From Scatophagus argus (Eukaryota; Chordata; Actinopteri; Scatophagidae), in contig NC_058511.1 of assembly GCF_020382885.2 (NCBI RefSeq), positions 3,813,501-3,877,500 on the forward strand: 64,000 bases of DNA. The letters are read 5' to 3'. The notes under the pieces were generated by a model, which ran no database searches, had not been told where the DNA came from, and worked only from the letters and a program-made list of their open reading frames with translations. Below are positions 35,268 to 48,200 of the stretch, in pieces; position 1 is the stretch's first letter; the number at the start of each line of letters is the position of its first letter. The position numbers were made by a program, and so were the translations under genes.

Positions 35268-38200
35268 TTACCTCTCTTTTCATGTCATCTGGACAGTGTG
35301 GTGTGGCTCTGGACAGAAACGATGGCAGGTATGTGTGTAATGTGCTCTCAGGTTTGGCTCCAAATGCGAGGACCTTCAGTCGAGGGTACAGACGCCTCAG
35401 CTGCTCCTGCAGGCTGATCACAAACACAAATAGCTTTTGTTAGCTGTTGATTTTTGGTAGAAATCACTCAAAAACCACAGTGAGCTGTGGCCATCATGTT
35501 CATGCAGATGCATGAAATGCTTTTACCTCTAAAGACATAAAGAAAACTGGACTGGGCAGCAGTGTTTGCATTAGAATCAGAATCAGAATTCCTTTATTTA
35601 TCCCCTAGGGGAAACTCTTTAGGTTGCATTTACCTTGATGACAGTGCATTCTTGGGCATGAAGGCAAAATCCAGTAAAGGAAAGAACTCTTTAGGACCCA
35701 TGATACCAAATCCTTTAGTCAGGTTTGCATGAAGTCTGGGAGAAGAAGAATATTAAGCACACATTTAAGAGTCAATGTAGATTAATTAATATTTTTCCAA
35801 AATAATGCAAATTAAATTATTCCAAAGGGAGAAAATATTAGTAGTCACACTTCAGGTGTACCGAAAATAAGGTTTTTGCTCTATTTTAAAAGCCTACAAA
35901 ACTAAAGACAAAATATCAGCCACATGTTTGTCAGACAGACTTACAGGAGAAGTCTCTCCAGATATGCAATGGCATAAGAAGATAAGGACTTCACTCCCAG
36001 CACAGGAAGCATGATTCCCAGCCACACTGAAACACAAATAAAGAGCTTGATTCATCACACAATAGCTTCGAGTTCTCACATTAAATGCATCAAAAAAACA
36101 AAACAAAAAAAAAAAACGGGTTTTGCTGGAATAAGGACAAAATGGACATTTTGAAAATCCAATTATATCAAAATCTCAGACGGCTTTGCTTTTCAAATTC
36201 TTGAAACGAGATTATGGTGTTCAGACAGGGTTTTCCTCACATTTTGGAAAGGCTTTATTCTGATTATATTCCAGCATCAAGAGAACATGCAGAACATTTT
36301 GCATTTTCAGCTTTATAAACGGCCTCAGAATGAGAATGAGACACTGTGCCTTTACTGTGCCTTCGGCGAGTCAAATGATACTCAGTAGTCTTATATTGCA
36401 TTTGAAGATTGTTATGTAAGTTTCCAAGAACATTCACTCACCCGGGCCCACATACTGACACCCACCTCACAGCCTCACCAAATACAAGGCAACAACCTGG
36501 AGCAGCAGCTGAGTTTTTGAAGTTATCATGCATTTAAGCACACAGATGGCTGTCAGTTAGTGTGTTACTGCTCTAGTGTGCACTGTTGCTTCATTAACCC
36601 CCAACCCAGATTTTCTGTCTGCACATGTAGTTGGGAAAGTGGGAGAGAGGGGAGACACAGACTGAAACTAATGCAGTGCACAGGACGATAACACGCTGTG
36701 TCGACATATCTGAACGAGTATGTGCTCTGTAGTTGCGTGAGAGTGTGTATGAATTATTTGGGTAAGTGTCTGACTGTATATTACCTCTTAGTCCCTGACT
36801 GAGGTCATAAAATCCAGCTTGGCCAAGAGCCCACATGATGGTCAAACACTTGGCTGGACGATTCTGAACTGACCGCAACATCTCCAAATACTGGAGGGGA
36901 GGGAAGGATATTACAACATATTACTGAAAGGTCATTGGGAGAGACAAGTCCCCAGTACACTGGACAACAGAACTAAAGCTGCGAGTCTGACAAAACAGAG
37001 GTAACCAGTTTTTAAAAGAGAAAGCAATAATACAGTCGATGTAGAGAAGCAGGACTCAAGGACACAGCAGTCACTCACCTCTGGCAGGTTTTGGGTGGCT
37101 ATTTTGGGTTTGTCCTGCAGAACTGCCTGAATGCAAACTCTGTAGCCATGCAGAGGTTCTCCTGGAAACAGAGGAAAAAGCCGTTTGAGGTTTTTAAAGT
37201 TTTGGTTTTTGTCTGTTTTTTGAACTGTGAGCCTGGTAGTCCCCATATTTTCTGACTATGAGCAAATCAAGGTAAAATACTAATCTGATCAGGTGCTGCA
37301 TCCTAAGACGTAATTACATGGTTTCAAGTCCAGTTGTCATCCCCCTTTTGTCGCTCTACCCACATTTCCTATCATGAGTGTTGATGTCAAAGGAAGGCAA
37401 AAAAAATAAAAAAATCAAATTTAACAGCCCCTGACCATTTAACTGCCCGTCACAGAAGAACAGCGGCTAAAATTTTGTTTCTCCACAGTCTTGTTGTGAG
37501 AAAGTTTCTTTTTTATGTGTCATGTGATGCATTAGCAAAATTACTTTCATAAGTGAGCCAGGTGATACAAATCTCTAAATCTGGTCAACACTGGAAACAT
37601 GAGTTAAAATATGAAACAGAATGTTTCCCACACGATGTGTTGGCACGAATTTAAACTCATATCTTTATCCACAAGACAAACCACTTCCAACCCTCCACGT
37701 GAGCTCTTACAGGTACTGTACCTGACTGTCTGTCCAGCTCCCTGAGCATAGTATAAACACAGTGGTCAAAAAAATCTGGCAGAATGTCACTGCAACGTCC
37801 AATGAGGCCTTTGATCACTCCCTTCAGCTCTTTTCCAGTAAGGCAGTATGGGTAGTCTGGAGACAAAAGACAGAACGAGAGGACATGAAATAAGGGCAGA
37901 CTTTTGGTTATAGTGTCATTTCTCTGCAGAGACTTTTAACAGCTAGTAGTTTCTGAAGGTTATGTCAAATGTGAGCCATATTTTGCTGTTAATCTTGCTT
38001 TAAAACAAAATAAAAACTGAATCTGACTGACCATGAGCAAAGCTGCTGAGTGTGGGCTCAGTCTCTGGTGCAGTCAGATTAAGGTTGAGGTATCCTGCCA
38101 AGTCCTTGACCCACACTGATGGGTTTTCTGGAAACAGGGTCTGACTGCGGGCCAACTGCTGCTTCAGGTCGCCGATATCCAGCTAAAAAAAAACCCAACA

Positions 38201-41200
38201 ACACAAGAGTACAAAATAAAGAAAACATTAAGGCTGCTAACTCAGAAACAACATGTCCATTATGCAAAGACGATGCTGCACTTCAGCATGTGATGGTTTG
38301 CTTTGAAGATGCCACAATGCAGCACTGTTTCTCTGTGTTTGTATGAAGACATTTATGGCTTTTAGTGGTTTCATAAAACAGATTACATTTATTTTTATCT
38401 TTCCATTCACCAACAATGGTCAGACAAATTGTTACACTACGGAGGGTGATAAGTTACTAATTTTAAATTAAACTTCAGTGGTAAACAGTGTTTTGCAGCA
38501 AAAAGCAATGACAGAATCCTCCAAAGAACCCAAAAAATGTTTCTGGTTTCATTAAACTGTAAGAAATAAGAGAAGTTAAATATCTAAGTCCTTAATATAA
38601 CCACCAGAAAGTTTTAAAAAGACCGTCAGTACGATGAGGGGAAATAGAGAAGGTTTGTGCAGTACTCACAGCTTTGAAGGCTTCCTCGAGGGTCTTGTGA
38701 GTTGGCGGGGTGACTGTATTGCTGGAGTGCGATTTTTTGGCTTGTTTACTCGATGAGGGTTTCTTATTCTCAGACTCGGCTGGTGGCGGAACCTGCTCCT
38801 TGTTCTGTTTCTTTCCCATCTTCTCAAAGCCGTCGTACAGAGTGTCTGACATCTTCAGGGGTGCTGAAGGAAACAAGTGGCAGCAGTGGTTAGAATCGGC
38901 TCTGTGTTGGCATGAGCCTCTTCTCGAACTTCTTCCTTCAATAACACTTTCTTACATCCACCCCCGTGTCCTGAAAATCAAGTTAATCCGTGAAACTGTC
39001 GCAATCCCCTCCCCAGCTGCTCCCTCCTCTCACATTCAGTGCTTCTAACCTCCTTCTAGGGCTTACGTAATGGGCTCTTTTTATCCCTGACAATATTCAT
39101 GCAACACTCACTACAATTCACAAAGGAACTGAGTTAAGCACCAGCAGAAATTCCACGTGTTCCCGTGTGAGCTACTCGCTAAGAGCCAAAACTGTGTCCA
39201 CTTCAACAGAGTTCATATCAGAGTTTTATGCTTTGAAGGTAAATGCTAACAAACTATGCATACTGAGGTATCAGATATCACCGATCTGTATATTTGATAC
39301 CAAAACAATCCCATTTTCAATCTTAAATATTCTGTATTCCATAGCTTTTATTTATCTATTTTTTTATTCCCAGGATGTAAAAGCCACAGAACAGAATAAG
39401 GCTGATGTTATTCTACATTTCATTTGTCATGAACAAATTCCACGAAAAGACTAAAACCAACAAGTCCGTCTGTACTTCCCTGTTTGTGGCTCTCATACTT
39501 TCCTAGGGAACACATAAAGAAAAATAGAAATATGCAGTTCATTTTTTCTTGTGTACTAATTTCCCGACTGTTTGTAGTAAACTAAAGTGGAAGAAAGTTT
39601 GAGTAAGCTACATGTTATTATGTTGCTGAAATAGGAAAAAATACAGCCTTCGAGTAAAACTTACTGAGATCCATGCAATTAATATTAAAATTCAGAATTA
39701 GCTGTTCCATCAGGCTCTAATCTAATTCATGCAGCAAATATATTTACAGAATTTAAAGCAAGTCTATGTAACTTTCAGGAAAATATTTGATTGTTGCTTC
39801 TCATTTTACGCTTATCAAATACCGACGCTTCCTATTGGTGGCTCGGGTTGACATGCCAGCCCAAGCTGTCGGTCTTTGACAACCTGAGAATGAGACTCGC
39901 TTTAAAAGTTAACGTAGTGTTAGCTAACTTTAACAGACGAATCGCACTCAGACCCACCCACAGGTTTGAGTCACTGTTGACAGAGGTCACCAGTTGTTCA
40001 CTCGTCATTTAGCTGTACGTGTTGCTGACAAACCTAAATCTATATCGGGTCTGTGTGTGTGTGCGTGTGTGTGTGTGTGTTACAGGGCTGAGAAGTGAAG
40101 TGTCAATGTTCAGTACTGTCACAGCTTTTCTACTCAAATGTTGGTTAGTCAGACTTATTCTTCACTTCCCTGAACTGAAATAAATCCATCACAACAAGGC
40201 AAACTGAACTCATGAGTAACATCTTGTTGTTTTGGTGTCTGCTGCCATGTAGATGTTACACTGCATGAATATCAAATTCAAGAATGTGTCCATGGGGAGT
40301 GTGAAATTCCTTTTTACTTCTTTCCTATGTACTCTCACAGTAAAACCCCAGATATAATCAAATAAGTCACAAAGCGTAGCTGCACATCTGTATGAAAACC
40401 TACTGGATTTGTCACAAGTGGAAACATGGGAGACTTAGGCTGTGTCCACCATCACTACCTGTCTACCTGCCTTACAGAGAGTGGACTGCAGCAAGGCAAG
40501 GCTTCCTTCTCTGATCACATTTCTTTCTCTGTGGGATTTCCAACTATTGGCTGGCAGTTTGGCATTGAGACACCACTGAATTGGGTTGTTAAACAGGACC
40601 AATATAAGTATTGCATCCGTTCTCTTAAGTGTAGTGTCAGTTTTTAAAAGCTGCTCCAAGCATAAGAAAAGATTATATAAGTAATATTTTTCTTTCTGAT
40701 GTTGCCTTGTGAGGACACATAACACAACCCACAAAGCCTGTTCTAACAAATACAAACCTCAAGCTGAACCTGAGGCTGGAAGATTATTTTGAATCACAAA
40801 CTGTGCAGTAGCAGTCTCATGATAAAAAATATGGAGGCCTTTAAGGGAATAAACCGATATTTGGCATTATTATCTTTAAGAGTTCAAAATTAACTAAACA
40901 ATTTGTAGAGCCTGGCAATGCTGAAGCACACTTTTGGTTACACTGCGTAAATTCAGTTCAGTTTTTCACATAATTACTGTGGTGGATAGACAGTTTCTAT
41001 ACTGAAAAGAAAAGTGATTTCTTTCAGACAAAACCTTTACACCACCTCTTCACAGCCACAGTGACCAGGCAAACAGACTTTGGACAGGCCGATTAACTGA
41101 TAAAACTGTTGAATAAACAAATAAAGGCTGAGATCTAATCTTCTCGACCACCCGTTACTTAAGTCACAGCCATATCTCTGGAGAGGGTGCTGCTGTTGTT

Positions 41201-42624
41201 GTTGGGAAGTTGCCTCTAAGTTTACCGAATGTAAAAGCATATTTTGAACATAGAAGAAAACAATCCATCGTAGGCCTGTTTATGTTCTAATAGGTTGGGC
41301 CTATGAAGAACCATCACACTCTTTCTTATGAGGAGTAACCTACCAGGATCCCTGAGTCAGAAACACCCAGGATACATACTTTAATTTAATTTTATTTTTT
41401 AAAAATATGTTTATACTATATTATATTTATGATAATAGTTTTATTATAATTATTAATTTATTTTTAAAATAACAATAATTTTATATTTAAAAATGACTGC
41501 TTTTCTAAACATTTTAGCAGCAAATTAATACATATTCAGTACACTAATGAGACTAGTAAATATCATATTATGCATCACAATGAAGAAACGAGTCAGTAAG
41601 CTTAACAATACGTTATTTTAACTCTTTCTAGACAATAGTAGAGGGATAAATTATTTCAGGCTGTGGCTGCACAAATAATTTTACTTGTTAGTGCGATCAG
41701 CTAAATGATTGCTCATTTCATTTGTTGACAGTGTGGAACATACAGAATAAACCAGGCCTTATCCTTTAAGTAAACTATGCCGAGATGGAAACTTGTGATT
41801 CAAGCAGTCACACTGATAAATCACCACAGGTAACAGTAACAGCTGGCCAAGTGGAAATAAGCATATGCCTTACTTAGCCTAACGTTATACTGTTCAGCTG
41901 AAACAACGCTTTGGAGATGCATTTAAAAGTGTACCAGACGAAGAGGTCACAAAAGCAGTTAACACATGCTTCAGACATGCAACTCCTCAGTGATGACGTT
42001 GCCCGTGTTGACACAACGCTTAAAAAGCTGCTAGCAGCTAACTGCACAAGATGACAAATTAGCAATTCCTTCTAGCGGTATGTGGTAGGACCCCACAGCC
42101 CCAAAAGGCTAGCTGTCATTTTGAAATTAATATGTCAGCAGAAGAGACAAAGTATAACCATAAAGAGAAACCGTTAAACCCCCGAAATATGACAGCAAAA
42201 AAGAAAAAAATATTCAGAGGAAGTAGCGTTACTGCGCGATGCTATGCTACAGTGGCTAGCTTGTCAAACCAAATGACAGTTAATAAACATCGTCATTTAC
42301 AGTATCATATTACCGCCAAGACACCAGAAAGTACGATATAAAAGAGACATTTTAGATCGCAGACACAGCTGAACAGGTAGCCCCATTCATTTTCCTTCAT
42401 TTGAACATTTACTGCGAGCTAAATGGGTCAAAGAGTAGCTAGCAGCAGTCTTCTGCGGGCCATGTTCACTTACGTCTGGATGGCTGGTTAGATTCGCCCA
42501 GGGCTTTCCTTCCCCCGCCGCCGGTTTTCTTGTCAGTCGGGTTCTTCCCTCCACCTGAACTGTTATTTTTCTTCCCTTTCTTCACTACCTCCCATTTGCC
42601 GACTGAGCCATTATTTGAAGCCAT
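32327..42624 (-). CDS. tmem214: Transmembrane protein 214, complete
   Basis: TMEM214 is an ER membrane protein reported to anchor procaspase-4 in ER-stress apoptosis. Seventeen coding exons join in frame to 685 residues (human 689): 42624-42474, 38863-38670, 38182-38032, 37856-37722, 37161-37079, 36890-36785, 36026-35945, 35735-35634, 35413-35272, 35110-35019, 34817-34769, 34540-34433, 34079-33962, 33874-33778, 33256-33088, 32959-32808, 32453-32327. Landmarks: VGKWEVVKKGKK start, QNKEQVPPP, FFDHCVYTMLREL, CLTIMWALGQAGF, YPRLKVLAFGAKPESTLHTY and SFLSRATPHCP. A transmembrane segment lies at ~480-496 and a second hydrophobic stretch near 600-625. All introns are GT-AG. Intron 1 (3.6 kb) is the largest. 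Confidence 0.96.
35229..35266. repeat. (GT)19 microsatellite at a tmem214 splice donor
   Basis: On the gene strand this is a (CA) run that begins only a few bases inside the intron following tmem214 coding exon 9 (G|GTAAGACACAC...). Confidence 0.95.
35573..35622 (-). repeat. Short retroposon 3'-tail fragment in a tmem214 intron
   Basis: Read on the minus strand this is GTTTCCCCTAGGGGATAAAT followed by AAAG and two GATTCT repeats. It fits the teleost tail motif GAATTTCCCC..GGGGA..AATAAA. It sits just outside the donor of tmem214 coding exon 8. A relative in the other orientation lies at 49680-49728. Confidence 0.5.
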
Positions 42625-42639
42625 GTTTCTGGTCCAGAT

Positions 42640-42800
42640 GGGGTGTTACTAGCTCGGGGTACCGTGACTTCCTGGCTACTTCTTCCCCTGCTGAATGAAA
42701 CTGAAGTACGGGACGCTGACAGAGCTGCTGCTGATTTAAACGTCCGCGTGCCACGTCTCTTTGTTGGCATGACGTCAGATTGATGCGTTTGGTCCGTTAG
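42640..42800 (-). promoter_or_regulatory. tmem214: tmem214 promoter region with CRE and UPRE-like motifs
   Basis: A full palindromic CRE/ATF site TGACGTCA lies at 42770-42777, about 146 bp upstream of the start codon. A CCACG core (42751-42755), read on the minus strand as GACGTGGC, resembles the ATF6/XBP1 element TGACGTGG. Function is inferred from motif matches only. Confidence 0.45.
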
Positions 42801-43784
42801 TTTAATTTCTATGCGGGAACCAGACGAGTTCAAACAGGCCCAACGTTTCATTTTAAAACGGAACTTGAATCAAAACGCATTTAAAAATTACATCTGCATA
42901 CAAGTCTGAACGAGCATTTAGCCACAACGTTTTCGCAGCCAGTCTATTGCCTCTATTGTCGATTAACTGATTAGCCAATAACTGAGCCAACAGGAAGTTA
43001 TGAACAAACAAAACAAACAAAAACAAACAAAATCAAAAAGGGCTTCTAACACTTGCACACAAACCAATAACACAATCAGACAACTCAAAGTCCCAGCTGC
43101 ATGACTTTTTAGGAGCCCAAGGCTGCTCTGCCACTAATTTTCCTACATAATCATATTTTAGCAACAATAAATTAAATATTGAAAACTCAGTTTGGAACAA
43201 AAATATAAAAATGTTCAGTCAATTTCCACCTTCCTGTAACGTGTATAAAAGCTGGACCAGAGGACTGGTCAGGATGAAGCCAAGCATTTGCTAGGAAAAG
43301 GTAATGAATTGAGTTTCCATTGAGAGCCATTTGAACTCCTGCATGTACTATCTGATCCCTGTGAGCTCTCCGCTGCAGGCTCCATCACCAACAAGTATCA
43401 GGTTCAGCCAAACCGAGAGCCTGCTGCAGTTATCAGTCTGGCTGCAGTCTGTTGGACAGACGGTGAATTTTGGCGGCAGCATCTCTTGAAAGAGGCACTT
43501 AGCGCTTGGCACAAACCTCATCCATTTAATCTGAGGGGAAGCTGAACCACTGACCACAGGGGCCATCCCACTGGGTCAATATGTTAATTTTTCAATTGTA
43601 CTTTTGTTTCCATTGCAATAAACGTCTCTCCTGGTCCCAAAATAGTGATTTTAGTGATGAATAACGATTTCTCGGCAACATGACAGCAAGACTTAGCATC
43701 CTCATGGTTCCACTCGAGTGAGATAACACAGCTCCTGATAAATAAAATCAGCAATGACACACAAGGACAGGGTTTGTTACTTTT

Positions 43785-45288
43785 CTTGAACCTCAGAGCT
43801 TTATTTCATTCCAGCAGTAACTCCAAATGATGCAAGTTTATCACATGGCCGCTATGAAAACAAACGGTGAGAGAGGGTTTGATGTTTTGTTCTCTCGGAC
43901 TGGTCCTATTGCTGTCAATCACTCTCAGCCTGGCTGTCAATCATGATAAGCCACACCCACAGTGACTTGGCAGCCATCGTGGTGTGGCTTTGCGACAAAA
44001 CTCAATTAAATAGCAACAGAAAAATAGTAATAGCAGCTATAATGTTTAACTCAATCAGAACAGTCAAACATTAGTATTTTGTAGTGTGTCTGTAGTATTC
44101 TTTTTTTTTTTTTTTTTTTATTACATTTGTTCATTCATAGAATTCAAAGCCTGACATCCGTCTGATAAATAAGTTTTACACTGACACCTCTGACTTGGCT
44201 ATTAAGAACTTTAATGTAAATAAAAAACAAACCTCTTTTAAACAAATCTATAAAATATAAAATAGCATCTTCCTATATCTTTATGGCTACAGCCAGTCAC
44301 TGCATGTTGGCATTTTGGATCATTTCATTCTGTTTGTTTCGCTACATTTAGTGCAAGACCTTCAATTTCCCCAAATCCAAAACCGCATATTTTTTTGTCA
44401 GAAACTGTAGCAGATTAAAAAAGATAAATAAATAAAAACATAAATACATAATGCTGTCTCATAAACAAGCTGTCCAAACAGTTTCATGAGCAAACCCTCT
44501 CTGGTGGGACGACTTGATGAATAGGAACATACTCTGTGTTGTTTTTACCTTGGAATGACGACTTCTTTATGCACATGTGAGCAGTTCAAAGTCTGTGATA
44601 TGTCTGCGGGCTAAAGGTATGTTCACATGTGCCATCATGTGCAATTTGTTCAAAATATACTGTAAGTGCTATCTTCTTTTGGGCTTAACGTCGTTTATAA
44701 TCTCACTTTGTGAAATTTGCAGCCAAAATACTCTTACACTGATCACATTGTGTGGAAAACATTGTGTGGTTTCTTATATAAACTCTGCATGAATCCTGAT
44801 GAAAGTGTGCCTCGATGAGTGTGGTCACCAATCAAAGTGCATGGTGAGAGAATGTGGCCTGCCTTTCGAGACAGACGGATGGGTAGCACCGTTGGCTCCA
44901 GGCTGTCAGTGCTGGATCCTTATAATCTCATTGCTATCAACCTTTGACAGACTAGCAGGCTAAAGAAACCCTGCGGTACAACTGTCCCCAGTGTAACTGT
45001 ACCCTCTGGTAACAGGTTAGAATACGTATGCCAAGTCAGGCTACTGGGCCCTGGTCCAGACAGGTCTGGGTTAAGTGTCCTTCGCTAATAAGAGCTTGGG
45101 AAGCTAGGCTGTGCAGCAAAGTCATCATGGATATGGACAGCCGCAGACAAGATGAGAGAAGTAAGGGAGATTATAAAAAAAATAAAGGGGGGGGGGCGTT
45201 ATGACAATAATGATCCGGTAGGTTGAAGGGTGAGAATTGGGGGAGTTGAGGACAGGTTGATGAAGGTGATGAACAGAGGAAGAAGAGT
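43785..45288 (-). terminator. mapre3: mapre3 3' UTR and poly(A) signal
   Basis: Downstream of the stop codon at 45291-45289 no coding signal remains. An AATAAA on the minus strand lies at 43804-43799, followed downstream by a GT-rich stretch (TTGTGTGTC) that fits a cleavage site. This gives a 3' UTR of about 1.5 kb. An uninterrupted T19 run lies at 44101-44119 (plus strand). Confidence 0.55.
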
Positions 45289-48200
45289 TCAGAACTCCTC
45301 CTGGTCACCCTGTGCCCCCTCGTCAATGTCTTCATCCTCTGGGGGTGCAAATCCCTCCTGCAAGATGAGGCTGAGGTCAACGTACAGCAGGATGAACATC
45401 ATGAAATCTGCTTTTTGTTGTAGATTTTTAGCACGATAATTCTCTTCTTCTTGGTCTTAGTGAGGGTCTTTTATCTTATTCATTTATTAAATAGAACAGC
45501 TGTAGCAGTCTACAGCTGTAGACCAGGGGAAGATGTGCAGCCAAGCTCCATGAGTTGGAATCAAATCCAAGTTGCTGCTGGGGACTGAACCTCACACTCT
45601 AACAGATGAGACACCCTTTTCCAGTTTCCAGCAGAAGTTCAAGCAGCCTCACTGAGGTGTTTTATGTTGCTTTGGCTGTTCTCTCTGTCCACTCTCCGCC
45701 TGACTAAGCAACGTGATATACACAGACACAAATGAATATTTGCTCAACAACTACGGTCAACTACGGTCCTCAAATGTGATTACAGAGTTGAATTAAAACC
45801 TCCGACTGTCAAACTAAGACAAAACATTCTCGGCGTTTATCTGCATGCAAGTTACCACATCATAGACAGCTTACTGCAGCAGGTGCGAGTCGTGAACTGG
45901 AAGCTAGTTTGGCATAGTTCGAGTACACACACTATTACTGCATCGAAGTAAAAACTGAAGGTGTGAAATGCTTCATGTGGATGCATGTGCTCAGGGTGTG
46001 TAATTTGACTGCATTTACCTCTGTAGCGTACAGTGTATCCATGATTCTGCCGAGGACTGGGTTGTTTTCATTTTCGTTTTCCTGGCAGATGAGCTCGATG
46101 TCTCTCAGCTTTCCGAAGTAGAAATCCCTCTCCTTCTCCAGACCCTCCACAGTCAGCTTCATATCCAGCAGCTGTGACCCAAGACAGCAATAAAAACAAT
46201 TAACATACCTTTTTAAAGAAACCAGTGAGAATGTAGTACACGTAAAAAGAGGCATTCATCAAAACAGCATTGTTAAGATTTTTAGGGTTAAAAAAAAGTA
46301 CAGTGCAAATCTGTTTTATGATAACCTCAAATGAAGCTTTTTATGTTTCATTGATCTATCTGATTTATTTTATTAACAGACTGCAGCAAAGCGAGAATAT
46401 GCTGAGTCAGTCCAAAAATTCCTGTGCCCTGTTTTCACCGCGGCACAGTCTGGGCACAGACATCTTGTGTTGTTATGTCGTTAGAAAGGGCAGAGCAGGG
46501 CGAGCTGGGACCCATTTGGTATTCTCCCCATGATGTCGCTTGTGCCAAAAAGCTCTCTTTCTCTTTCAAAGAGAGACAAGTGTCACAGTGCAATTTTGAG
46601 AATCTTCCAAACCGCTTCATGAACAATGAAGACAATGAAGCCCTTAATCATACAGTTTCAAGCGAGACCCACACGAGGAGGCTGGTGCTCAACAGATCAC
46701 AGCAGACGTACCTGCTGGTTGAGCTCTATGAGCTCAGCGTCTCCTCCGTTGCGGGTCATTGGAGTGCTCCTGCGGGCTGCTGCTACGTTGATCTGCCTCT
46801 GGGGGGTGGGAACAGTCTTTGGTACTGTGGGAGATGTTCTCATGGGGCCTGGGAGACACAAATACACATGCACATGTATATATACACTTTGGACAGACAC
46901 GTCTGAGCTGTGTTGCTTTTAGTAAGCCGTCAGTTGTCTGTGTGAGGTGACCAATTTGCTTCAGTTTAACCGATGCAGTTGTCTACACTGGACATACTCT
47001 ACACGTGTGTCTCTCTTTTTGAGTTTTCTCTAAGTACAGTATTGGGTATTGGGCTGTCAAACACTACTGAGTACACAGAACTACTGTGGTTGAACAGAGG
47101 CAGCGTAGAGACTGATGAGGGATTAGCGGATTAGTCACTGTTGTGCCGCTCATATGTCAGCGTAGACAAAGAGTAATTCTTAATTCTTACCCTTAGTTAA
47201 ATCGGCTTCCAACTATGCAATCGTACAGGAAAAACCGGTCAACAAGCCTCATCAAGAGCCGAGGACCGGCAAAACTTTCCCCACTTTTCAAAAAGTCTTT
47301 TGCGGCCTTTTTGAAGGCCTCAAAGCCTGCAAACTGCAGCTAATTTTTTTCATGAAGTAGAAGTACAAAAGAAAGAAGACACACACATGCACAAACACGC
47401 AAAGATTTATCCTTCCTAAGAGGTCTTTGTGTGCTTTGATTTCATAACCTTACAGAACAATTCTAGTATTCTGGCAGGTTTTAGACCACTTGCACGTACC
47501 GCTCCTGCCACTGTTAGCAATGTTTGAGTAGTGTGTGTGCTTTGAGAAGATGCGTGAGACTGTGTACACCTAGTAAAAATTATGCATATTCAAAATACTG
47601 TAGCTGTATACAACTGCAGAGATACAACCAGAGCCAGAACAGAACAACCCAAGTGACTCACAGTTTGAAGGTAAGACAGGTGTGTGTGTGTGTGTGTATG
47701 TGTGTGCGTACTGTACCTGGGTTGGGCGGAGTCTGCGTTACCTCCTGGCCCTGCCGTGTCAGTACGGGGTCATATTCTTTACCGTCATAGTTTGCATCAA
47801 AAAACTTCTTAAACCATTGAAGGAACTCAAAGTTGTCCTGAAACTTCCCCTTCACCAGCTTCTCCACAGGGATGATCTGAGAGAGACACAGGAGGAGACG
47901 GGCCGAGGGAAGGACAGAGGGACAAGGTGTTGAGGAAGGATTTCACAGAACTGTAAAGATTTATGTAATCTTATTCAAACAGCAGCAGAGGTGCCGGCTG
48001 CATGTGGTCTTACAGAAACGCTAATTCTTGGAAACCCAGAAAAAAATGGGAATGGAGGCACAAGCCGCAGTTCAAAGGGTCACTATATGAAATGTGGGGA
48101 CAACGCGTCTATTTTGGAGCATCCCAGTGGCCATCTTTAAGATGCTGACCACAGTGTCCCCTAATTATGTTTAGCCTGTGACCACCTTTGCATGTCACCC

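Noticed and set aside
45480-45620. Possible repeat with GGGGACTGAACC-type end in the last mapre3 intron
   Set aside because: Loosely resembles a fish dispersed repeat tail but matches are too short to assign.
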